DNA from: Oscillibacter sp.
GTDB lineage: Bacteria > Bacillota > Clostridia > Oscillospirales > Oscillospiraceae
DNA length: 10,852 nucleotides
Assembly (NCBI GenBank): GCA_009773995.1
Contig: VSMY01000087.1
Coordinates: forward strand, 1 to 10,852
Direction of reading: 5' to 3'
Of the stretch, positions 1 to 5,924 are shown piece after piece (positions within the stretch are counted from its first letter, which is position 1; every line of letters begins with the position of its first letter). The notes below the pieces were generated by a model. It did not search any database. It was not told the origin of the DNA and worked only from the letters and a program-made list of their open reading frames with translations. The position numbers and the translations under genes are program-made.

Positions 1-775
1 AATAGGCCCCCTGGGCGATGCCCAGGGCCTGGGCCGCAATGCCGATGCGCCCGCCGTCCAGGGTGGACATGGCGATTTTGAAGCCCTGGCCCTCTTTGCC
101 CAGCAGGTTCTCCTTGGGGACCTTCACGTTGTTGAAATTGAGCTGGCAGGTGGCGGAGGAGCGGATGCCCATTTTGTCATAGTGCTCCTCGAAGGTAAAG
201 CCCTCCCAGCCCTTTTCCACGATGAAGGCGCTGATGCCCCGGGTGCCGATGCCCGGCGTGGTGACGGCGAAGACCACGTAGGTGCTGGCCTCTCCGCCGT
301 TGGTGATGAAGATTTTCTCGCCGTTCAGGAGGTAGTGGTCCCCCATGTCCTCGGCGGTGGTCTCGGTTCCGCCGGCGTCGGACCCGGCGTTGGGCTCCGT
401 CAGGCCGAAGGCGCCCAGCTTCCGGCCGCTGCACAGGTCCGGGAGGTACTTTTTCTTCTGCTCTTCGTTTCCGAAGGCGTAGATGGGATAGGTGCCCAGG
501 GAGGTGTGGGCGGAGAGGATAACCCCCGCGCCGCCGTCTACCCGGGCCAGCTCCTCCACGGCGATGGCGTAGCTCAGGGCGTCGGACCCCGCGCCCTCGT
601 ATTCCGTGTCATAGGGCAGGCCCATCAGGCCCAGCTCCCCCATCTTCTTCACGGCCTCCGTGGGGAAGCGGTTCTCCTTGTCCAGCATGAAGGCGATGGG
701 TTTGATTTCGGCCTCCGCGAATTCCCGGACTTTCGCCCGGAGGTCCTCATGGGCCTGCGTGGTTTGATACAGCAT
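1..775 (-). CDS. Acyl-CoA dehydrogenase, short-chain (butyryl-CoA dehydrogenase-like), 3' part missing
   Basis: The first 258 residues of a flavin (FAD) acyl-CoA dehydrogenase are present; the gene runs off the left edge. Family members oxidise acyl-CoA to enoyl-CoA or, in butyrate-forming anaerobes with electron-transfer flavoprotein, reduce crotonyl-CoA to butyryl-CoA. Visible marks are the N-terminal helical domain, the family signature GLTEPNAGSD at residues 124-133, KIFITNG at 154-160 in the beta domain, KMGIRSS at 201-207, and the start of the C-terminal helical domain with GGRIGIAAQALGIAQGAY (241-258). The catalytic glutamate of the C-terminal domain lies beyond the window. The ATG at 775-773 is preceded by AAGGAGG (784-790) at good spacing. 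It lies 66 nt downstream of the Rrf2 gene on the same strand with no clear promoter or terminator between, so the two are probably cotranscribed. Family certain; butyryl-CoA specificity inferred from short-chain-like sequence and likely host. Confidence 0.93.
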   Translation of the reverse strand, partial: MLYQTTQAHEDLRAKVREFAEAEIKPIAFMLDKENRFPTEAVKKMGELGLMGLPYDTEYEGAGSDALSYAIAVEELARVDGGAGVILSAHTSLGTYPIYAFGNEEQKKKYLPDLCSGRKLGAFGLTEPNAGSDAGGTETTAEDMGDHYLLNGEKIFITNGGEASTYVVFAVTTPGIGTRGISAFIVEKGWEGFTFEEHYDKMGIRSSATCQLNFNNVKVPKENLLGKEGQGFKIAMSTLDGGRIGIAAQALGIAQGAY

Positions 776-841
776 GTTGAGTGCCTCCTTTTCCCGTAAT
801 GATCGGTTGTGGCATATTGAGACGGATAAAACCTGGATACG

Positions 842-1234
842 CTAAAAAATGTCGCTCAGGGGCATGCGCCGGAGCTCCCGGTCCAGGGTCTCCTGGATGC
901 GGCTGAGCTCCCGGCAGACGCCGCAGCCCCCCTTGGGGAAGTTCTCGCACTGGTAGCCCTCCCGCTGGCAGCGGTTCAGAAGGGGCGGCTCGCCTATGGA
1001 CTGGAAGACGTCGTAAATGCTCAGATTCTCGCAGGGGCGCTTGAGGAAATAGCCCCCGCTGACGCCCCGGCGGCTCTCCACGATGCCGGCGGCCAGGAGA
1101 CGGTTCAGGAGCTTCAGGGTGATGGCCTTCTGCATGTTTTCCTGCCTGGCCACGGCGGCGGCGGAAAGCTGCCCTTCCCGGTGCAGGGCCCGAAGGATGC
1201 GCAGGGCGTAATCCATCTCTCTTGTAACCAGCAA
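842..1234 (-). CDS. Rrf2-family transcriptional regulator with cysteine cluster
   Basis: A 130-residue regulator of the Rrf2 family (IscR, NsrR, CymR, RsrR relatives). The N-terminal winged helix-turn-helix is recognisable from TREMDYALRILRAL (residues 4-17) and the wing region SRRGVSGGYFL (54-64). Cysteines lie at 68, 89, 96, 104 and 107; C89, C96 and C104 fall where IscR/NsrR bind an Fe-S cluster, and C107 is an extra one, so a redox or iron-sulfur sensor is likely but not shown. The start is TTG at 1234-1232: it restores the family's usual N-terminus, whereas the ATG at 1216-1214 would remove its first six residues. AGGTGG at 1239-1244 is the ribosome binding site, with a short 4-nt spacing. 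The gene precedes the acyl-CoA dehydrogenase by 66 nt and probably controls it and itself. Effector and targets are unknown. Confidence 0.92.
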   Translation of the reverse strand: MLVTREMDYALRILRALHREGQLSAAAVARQENMQKAITLKLLNRLLAAGIVESRRGVSGGYFLKRPCENLSIYDVFQSIGEPPLLNRCQREGYQCENFPKGGCGVCRELSRIQETLDRELRRMPLSDIF

Positions 1235-1308
1235 AAGACCACCTCAATTGTGTCACGGAATAAAGGAGCCGGACGGCGTGTACAAACCCAGCCACTTTAT
1301 CATATTCT

Positions 1309-1346
1309 ACATTTTCTGTTGATTATACCAGAGCCGTCGAAAATGT
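1309..1346. promoter_or_regulatory. Inverted repeat around the -10 element, candidate Rrf2 operator
   Basis: ACATTTTC at 1309-1316 is repeated exactly in inverted form as GAAAATGT at 1339-1346, with the 22-nt spacer centred on the -10 element of the rrf2 promoter. One arm covers the transcription start and the other reaches the -35 element. A dimer bound here would block RNA polymerase, which fits autoregulation by the Rrf2 protein encoded downstream. The wide spacing is larger than in known IscR or NsrR sites, so this is a suggestion only. Confidence 0.35.
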
Positions 1347-1349
1347 CAA
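1322..1349 (-). promoter_or_regulatory. Sigma-A-type promoter of rrf2-acyl-CoA dehydrogenase unit
   Basis: On the minus strand a perfect -35 TTGACA (1349-1344) is followed after 16 nt by a perfect -10 TATAAT (1327-1322) with an extended TG motif (TGGTATAAT). Transcription would begin near 1315, leaving an untranslated leader of about 80 nt before the TTG start of the Rrf2 gene. Such a near-ideal promoter suggests strong basal expression that must be held back by a repressor. An 8-bp inverted repeat flanks the -10 element (1309-1316 and 1339-1346). Confidence 0.8.
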
Positions 1350-1390
1350 TATTCCCTGGGGACAGGACGGCATAAATTGGAAAAAGCTAC

Positions 1391-1430
1391 AAAAAACGCC
1401 AGCCGATTTCAGCGAAACCGACTGGCGTTT
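1391..1430 (-). terminator. Intrinsic terminator after folD
   Basis: Read on the minus strand, AAACGCCAG pairs with CTGGCGTTT, followed by a G-T pair and a further 7-bp stem closed by a 3-nt loop (arms 1394-1410 and 1414-1430). The stem runs into six consecutive T residues (1396-1391). It lies 11 nt after the folD stop codon and 41 nt before the -35 element of the rrf2 promoter, so it ends the peptidase-lgt-folD transcript and insulates the next unit. Confidence 0.9.
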
Positions 1431-1440
1431 CAGCGGGCTT

Positions 1441-2289
1441 TTAACAGCGCTCTCCCTGGCGGAGCCGGGCGGCCCGGAGGACATTCCGCAGCAGGCAGGC
1501 CCGGGTCATGGGGCCCACGCCGCCGGGGACCGGAGTGAGGAAGCCCGCGACGGGCTCCGCTGCGGGAAAATCCACGTCTCCGATGAGCTTCCCGTCCGCC
1601 CGGCGGTTCATGGCCACGTCGACGACCGCCGCGCCGGGCTTTATCATGTCCGCCGTCACCAGGCCCGGCCGGCCCGCGGCGGAGACCAGGATGTCCGCCC
1701 GGCGGGCGAGGGCGGGAAGATCCTCCGTTTTCGAATGGCAGAGGGCGACGGTACCGTCCCGGGCGGTGAGGAGCTGGGCCAGGGGGCGGCCCACCAAATG
1801 GCTCCGCCCGAGAATCACGCACAGGCGCCCCGGGATGGGAACGTCATAGGCGTCCAGAAGCTCCAGCACCCCGGCGGGGGTGCAGGGGAGAAACCGGGGC
1901 TCCCCCAGGGCCAGGAGGCCCGCGTTCAGGGGATGGAAGCAGTCCACATCCTTCTCCGGGGAGAGGGCGTGGAGAACGGGCCGGGGATCCAGGCCCTCCG
2001 GCAGGGGGAGCTGTACCAGGACGCCGTCTACGTCCTCGTCCCGGTTCAGACGGCCGATGAGGTCCAGCAGCTCCGCCTGGGAGACCTCCGCCGGAAGGCG
2101 GTGGGTTTGGGTGCGGATGCCGCACTCCGCGCAGTCCCGTTCCTTGCCCCGGACGTAGACCTGGGAGGCGGGGTCCTCCCCCGCCAGAACCACCGCCAGC
2201 ATGGGGGGACGGCTCAGGGCGGCGGCTTCCGCCCGAATTTGGTCCTTTAATTTGGCGGCCAGGGCCGCGCCGTCAAGCCGGATCGCCAT
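1441..2289 (-). CDS. folD: Bifunctional methylenetetrahydrofolate dehydrogenase/cyclohydrolase FolD
   Basis: FolD interconverts 5,10-methylene-, methenyl- and 10-formyl-tetrahydrofolate in the cytosol, supplying one-carbon units for purines and formyl-methionine. The protein has 282 residues, normal for the family. Visible are the catalytic YxxxK motif (Y45, K49), DGVLVQLPLP (88-97), PCTPAG (135-140), the nucleotide-binding GRSHLVGRP (161-169) and the C-terminal signature PVPGGVGPMT (253-262). The ATG at 2289-2287 has AAGGAGG at 2295-2301, 5 nt upstream, and overlaps the end of lgt by 17 nt, so ribosomes finishing lgt are already at the folD start. It is the last gene of the four-gene unit and is followed by a terminator. 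Nothing suggests loss of function. Confidence 0.97.
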   Translation of the reverse strand: MAIRLDGAALAAKLKDQIRAEAAALSRPPMLAVVLAGEDPASQVYVRGKERDCAECGIRTQTHRLPAEVSQAELLDLIGRLNRDEDVDGVLVQLPLPEGLDPRPVLHALSPEKDVDCFHPLNAGLLALGEPRFLPCTPAGVLELLDAYDVPIPGRLCVILGRSHLVGRPLAQLLTARDGTVALCHSKTEDLPALARRADILVSAAGRPGLVTADMIKPGAAVVDVAMNRRADGKLIGDVDFPAAEPVAGFLTPVPGGVGPMTRACLLRNVLRAARLRQGERC

Positions 2290-3238
2290 CGCCGCCTCCT
2301 TCCGCCTCTTGGGTGGACGCCTTTTCCGCCTGGGCGGCGGCCTCGGCGGCCCGGCGGTTCACCAGCAGGTCCTCGGGGACGTGCCGCTTCAGTTTGATTT
2401 CATAGAACAGCGCCAGAATGGAAACAAGCACCATGACGGCGCTCAGGGCCTGGGAGACCCGAATGGGCCGGCCAAAGAGGGTCCAGTCGAAGAGGTAGAG
2501 GCTGTCCGTCCGCAGTCCCTCAATCCAGGCCCGGCCCAGGCCGTACCAGAGAAAATAGAACCAGGTGTTCTCCCCGTCGAACCGGCGGCCTTTGGAGACC
2601 ACGAAGAGGATGAGGAGCAGCCCGACGAGGTTCCACAGGCTCTCGTAGAAGAAGGTGGGATGGACCTCCACGTACTCGTAAGCGCTGGTCCACACCCGCA
2701 TCCGCCAGGGGAGGTCCGTCAGTCCGCCGAAGGCCTCCCGGTTGATAAAGTTGGCCCAGCGGCCGATGATCTGGCCCAGTAGCAATCCCATCACCGCCAG
2801 GTCCGCCATGGCCCCGAAGGGAATCTTCTTGCGGCGGGTGAAGAGGAAGGCCACCAGAGCCCCGGCGATGACGGTGCCGTAAATGGCGATGCCGCCGTCC
2901 CAGATGGCGACGACCCGGCTCCAGTCCAGGGCTCCGGAGTCGTCCCGGTAGAGGTCCAGATAGAAGAGGACGTAATAGACGCGGGACCCCAGGATGCAGC
3001 AGGGCACCGCCCAGAGGACGAAGTCCAGCACATGGTCCTCCGTCAGGCCGTAGCGCTTGGCCTGCTTCATACACAGCAGCAGCCCCGCCAGGAAGCCCAG
3101 GGCCAGAATAATGCCGTACCAGTAGACGCCGTGGCCCACATGGATGGCGATGGGGTCCGGGTTGAATTCCCAATCCCCGAAGAGGCCGGGGAAGCTGATG
3201 GGCATGGTTTTCAGCGCGGTCAGTTCAGGAGCGGACAT
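2273..3238 (-). CDS. lgt: Prolipoprotein diacylglyceryl transferase Lgt
   Basis: Lgt transfers diacylglycerol from phosphatidylglycerol to the lipobox cysteine of prolipoproteins in the cytoplasmic membrane, the first step of lipoprotein maturation. The protein has 321 residues with about seven hydrophobic segments, starting around residues 39-56. The family signature GRWANFINREAFG (159-171) holds the arginine, asparagine and glutamate matching R143, N146 and E151 of the E. coli enzyme; WDGGIAIYG (113-121), HPTFFYES (193-200) and GLGRAWIEGLRTD (233-245) are also typical. An acidic, alanine/glycine-rich tail (about residues 296-321) extends past the last membrane helix and is the part overlapped by folD. 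ATG at 3238-3236 lies 1 nt after the stop of the preceding peptidase gene, with AAGGAGG inside that gene's end, which indicates coupled translation. Confidence 0.97.
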   Translation of the reverse strand: MSAPELTALKTMPISFPGLFGDWEFNPDPIAIHVGHGVYWYGIILALGFLAGLLLCMKQAKRYGLTEDHVLDFVLWAVPCCILGSRVYYVLFYLDLYRDDSGALDWSRVVAIWDGGIAIYGTVIAGALVAFLFTRRKKIPFGAMADLAVMGLLLGQIIGRWANFINREAFGGLTDLPWRMRVWTSAYEYVEVHPTFFYESLWNLVGLLLILFVVSKGRRFDGENTWFYFLWYGLGRAWIEGLRTDSLYLFDWTLFGRPIRVSQALSAVMVLVSILALFYEIKLKRHVPEDLLVNRRAAEAAAQAEKASTQEAEGGGDGDPA

Positions 3239-3239
3239 G

Positions 3240-4511
3240 TCAAGCCTCCTTGGGGACGATTTCGCTGAGAACCGCCCGGTCCGCCGTCACGTTGTCCCGG
3301 AGGAAAGCCAGCACGTCCTCTTGGGTGACGGCGTCGAAAACTTCCGGGAAGCGGAAGGGGTCGAAGCCGCCGAAGCAGCCCTCGGTGAGGGAAACGGCGA
3401 TATTCTCAAAGGAGTTCAGGCCCCGGAGGCTGGAGCCGAAGCTGGCCCGGAGGGTCCTCTGGAAGAAGCCCTCGTCCACGCCTTCCCGAACCAGGCGGTC
3501 CGCCTCCTTCTGGAGCTCGGCCGCTACGGCTTGGGGGTCCTTGCTCTCTCCGCCGGCGTAGAAGTAGGCCACGCCGGGCATCCGCTCAAAGTCTCCGCCG
3601 AAGCTGGAGTTGATGAGCCCCTGGCTGTAAAGCCGCTGGTACAGGGGGCTGGACTCGCCGAAGAGCAGATCGCAGGCCAAATCGCCCAGGATCAGGCGGC
3701 GGAGACGGTCCTCCCCCTCCGGGACGGGGCGGCATTTCCAGCCCGCCAGGAACTGGGGGCTGGAGACCTCCATGGCCAGGCGGGTCTCGCGGGTTCCCAC
3801 GGCCTCGGGCTCGCTGCCGTAGTCCCTGGGAATCACAGGGCCGCCCTCTTTGGGCAGAATCCGGCGGGCGAGGTCCGCCACCTTCACGGGGTCCACGTTT
3901 CCCACCGCCGTCAGAATCATGTTGGAGGGGGTATAAAAAGCCTTGTGGCAGTCGTAAAGGGTTTCCGCCGTAATGCGGGAGATGCTTTCCACCGTGCCCG
4001 CGATGGAGGTCCGGGCGGTGGAGACGCTGTAGAGGGCCCGGAGCATCCGGGCGTAGATCTGCCAGTCGGGGTTGTCCTCGATCATGCGGATTTCCTGGGC
4101 GATGATGCCCTGCTCCTTGGCCACGCTCTCATCGGTGAAATAGGGGATGGAGACGAAGGACAAGAGGATCTCCAGGTTTTCGTCGAAGTGGTCCGTGGAG
4201 TCGAAGTAGTAGCCGGTCATGGCGTTGGAGGTAAAGGCGTTGGGCTCCGCGCCGTTTTTCGCCAGTTCCTGGAGGGCGTTGCCCTCCTTGGTGTCGAACA
4301 TTTTGTGCTCCAGATAGTGGGCGATGCCGGCGGGGGTGTCCAGCCACCGGCCGTTCAACTGGAAGCGCGTGTCCATGCCGCCGTAGCGGGTGGCGAAAAA
4401 GGCGTATTTCTTGGCGTGCTCCGGCTTGGGAACCACGCGGATTTCCAGGCCGTTGGGCAGGGTTTCCCGGTAGATGGTCTCGCCCAGGCGTTCATAGTGG
4501 ACGGACTTCAT
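3240..4511 (-). CDS. M16 family zinc peptidase, active-type subunit (YmfH-like)
   Basis: A 423-residue M16 (insulinase/pitrilysin superfamily) peptidase. The inverted zinc motif HYLEH (H65, E68, H69) is intact and the downstream E-x6-E pair (E133, E140) provides the third zinc ligand. NAFTSNAMTGYYFDS (91-105) is typical of the YmfH branch, known in Bacillus for a role in 5-aminopentanol modification of elongation factor P and related to the AlbE/AlbF peptidases of subtilosin biosynthesis. The second half-domain lacks an obvious VREK...Y element, which is instead found in the partner gene upstream. No signal peptide or membrane segment is seen, so it is probably cytosolic. It overlaps the upstream peptidase gene by 4 nt (ATGA), as expected for subunits of one heterodimer. 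The substrate cannot be read from sequence. Confidence 0.92.
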   Translation of the reverse strand: MKSVHYERLGETIYRETLPNGLEIRVVPKPEHAKKYAFFATRYGGMDTRFQLNGRWLDTPAGIAHYLEHKMFDTKEGNALQELAKNGAEPNAFTSNAMTGYYFDSTDHFDENLEILLSFVSIPYFTDESVAKEQGIIAQEIRMIEDNPDWQIYARMLRALYSVSTARTSIAGTVESISRITAETLYDCHKAFYTPSNMILTAVGNVDPVKVADLARRILPKEGGPVIPRDYGSEPEAVGTRETRLAMEVSSPQFLAGWKCRPVPEGEDRLRRLILGDLACDLLFGESSPLYQRLYSQGLINSSFGGDFERMPGVAYFYAGGESKDPQAVAAELQKEADRLVREGVDEGFFQRTLRASFGSSLRGLNSFENIAVSLTEGCFGGFDPFRFPEVFDAVTQEDVLAFLRDNVTADRAVLSEIVPKEA

Positions 4512-5770
4512 GCCTCCGCCTCCTTTCCCTGCAGGAAGTATACGGTGTCCAGCTTCACCGTGCGCATGGCCTCAAAAATGCGTTCCGGGGCCACGGCGCG
4601 GACCTGGTCCGCCAGCATCTCCGGGGTCTCGTCCCGGCCGGTGGCGGCCTGGCCCAGGTAGAAGTTTTCCAGCTTCCCCTGGGAGTCCCCCATGGAGGCG
4701 TAGGCGTTCAGCAGGGTGCTCCGGGCGGCCTCCAGCTCCCAGGGCTCCAGCCGGCCCTTTTGAACGGCTTCCAGCTGGGTGAGGATCTCGTCATGGGCCT
4801 TTTGATAGTTCTCAAATTCAATGCCGGAGGAGACGGTAATGAGGCCCTTCTGCCGGTGGAAGAGGGAAGAGGCGTAATAGCAAAGGGACAGCTTCTCCCG
4901 GACGTTCAGGAAGAGCTTGGAGTTGCTGCTGCCGCCGAATAAGGTGTTGCCTAGCAGCAGGGCGGCGGCGTCTCCGCTGCCGCAGGAGAAGCCCATGCCC
5001 AGCTTGCCCTGGGTGACGTCCAGCCGCTCGGCGACGAGGCGGGGCTCCTCGGGGAGGACGTGGGGAACAAGCTCCGGCGGGGCCTCCACGTTCTTCCGGG
5101 GCAGATCCCGCAGGGCGGATTGGAGAGCGTCCTCCACACGGGGCCGCTCCGCGCTGCCGCTGTAGAAGATTTCCAGCCGGGAGGCGGAGATAAGGTCCCG
5201 GTATGCGGCGAAGACCATCTGGGGATAGAGGGCGGAGGCAATCTGCTCGTTGCCGAGCCGCGGCACGCCGTAGGGCTCGCCGGTGCACATCTCCTGAAGA
5301 AGGCGGCTGTCGGCGTAGGATCGCTTGTCGTTCAGAATGCTGCGGATGGCGTCGATGAGGTTGGTTTTCTCGCTTTCAAAATACTCCTCCAGGAAGAGGC
5401 CGTCCTGAGTGACGGGCCGGCAGATGAGTTCCCCCAGCAGGGCGGCGGCGGGCTCCAGCAGGCGCTCGCCGCCGGGGGCGAAGCAGTCGTCGATAAGGCT
5501 GGCCACGAAGCCCACGCACTGGGACTCGCCTTTTTTGCGGACGGTGTAGTCGATCCGGGCGCCATAGAGCTGGTCCAGGCGGGCGGACAAGGCCCCCATG
5601 TCCGGGCAGGAGGCGGTGCCCCGGCGGAGGATGGCGGCGAGAAGCGCGTTGGCGGAGGCGGTCTCCCACCGCAGAGGGACCACGAATTGGGCGGAGAGGA
5701 GGCTCGTCTTGAATTTCTTCGCCGGGAGATGCGTGAGGAACACGCCGCCGGCGAGTTGAGTTCTGGTCAC
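4508..5770 (-). CDS. M16 family peptidase, zinc-less partner subunit (YmfF-like)
   Basis: A 420-residue M16 homologue without a zinc site: L44, I47 and L48 occupy the positions of the HxxEH residues. Its C-terminal half keeps LFLNVREKLSLCYY (286-299), with the arginine and tyrosines that bind substrate in M16B enzymes. This division of labour with the next gene is the pattern of heterodimeric M16B peptidases, and the protein resembles the YmfF branch. I place the start at GTG 5770-5768 because AAAGGAG (5780-5786) lies 9 nt before it and because the promoter's transcription start falls near 5821, which leaves almost no leader for the ATG at 5818-5816. That longer form (436 residues) remains possible. 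It is the first gene of the operon and overlaps the next by 4 nt. Confidence 0.88.
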   Translation of the reverse strand: MTRTQLAGGVFLTHLPAKKFKTSLLSAQFVVPLRWETASANALLAAILRRGTASCPDMGALSARLDQLYGARIDYTVRKKGESQCVGFVASLIDDCFAPGGERLLEPAAALLGELICRPVTQDGLFLEEYFESEKTNLIDAIRSILNDKRSYADSRLLQEMCTGEPYGVPRLGNEQIASALYPQMVFAAYRDLISASRLEIFYSGSAERPRVEDALQSALRDLPRKNVEAPPELVPHVLPEEPRLVAERLDVTQGKLGMGFSCGSGDAAALLLGNTLFGGSSNSKLFLNVREKLSLCYYASSLFHRQKGLITVSSGIEFENYQKAHDEILTQLEAVQKGRLEPWELEAARSTLLNAYASMGDSQGKLENFYLGQAATGRDETPEMLADQVRAVAPERIFEAMRTVKLDTVYFLQGKEAEA

Positions 5771-5779
5771 TAGGTTCAG

Positions 5780-5786
5780 CTCCTTT
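5780..5786 (-). promoter_or_regulatory. Ribosome binding site deciding the ymfF-like start
   Basis: AAAGGAG on the minus strand sits 9 nt upstream of GTG 5770-5768. The ATG 48 nt further upstream has only a weak GGAT stretch before it and lies at the predicted 5' end of the transcript, so this site favours the GTG. Confidence 0.7.
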
Positions 5787-5827
5787 TGTGGAATCGGGGG
5801 ATTTGCCAGGGTTGTCATATCTATCCA

Positions 5828-5856
5828 AGTATATACTGAATGGGACGGGATTGCAA
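5828..5856 (-). promoter_or_regulatory. Sigma-A-type promoter of ymfF-ymfH-lgt-folD operon
   Basis: On the minus strand TTGCAA (5856-5851) is followed after 17 nt by TATACT (5833-5828). Both boxes match consensus at five of six positions and the spacing is ideal. Transcription would start near 5821. It is the only clear promoter found upstream of the four-gene unit. Confidence 0.7.
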
Positions 5857-5876
5857 GGCTGTGAATACAGGTTCCG

Positions 5877-5905
5877 TCATATTCTCCGCCCGCCGAACAT
5901 AGGTT
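5877..5905 (+). promoter_or_regulatory. Candidate sigma-E promoter of spoIIP
   Basis: TCATATT (5877-5883) matches the Bacillus sigma-E -35 consensus and is followed after 14 nt by CATAGGTT (5898-5905), which matches six of eight positions of the -10 consensus CATACAYT. spoIIP is a known member of the mother-cell sigma-E regulon. The weak point is that transcription would begin at about 5911-5912, leaving a leader of only 13-14 nt with the ribosome binding site at its 5' end. Confidence 0.5.
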
Positions 5906-5924
5906 GTCCCAGAGGTGAGCGGAT

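Noticed and set aside
3144..4661. A 505-codon open frame on the plus strand opposite the lgt/peptidase genes, and similar long antisense frames at 8377-9279 and 9462-10349.
   Set aside because: They lie antisense to clearly recognised genes, their products have low-complexity Gly/Ala/Val/His-rich composition with no family motifs, and long antisense frames are common in GC-rich codon-biased DNA.
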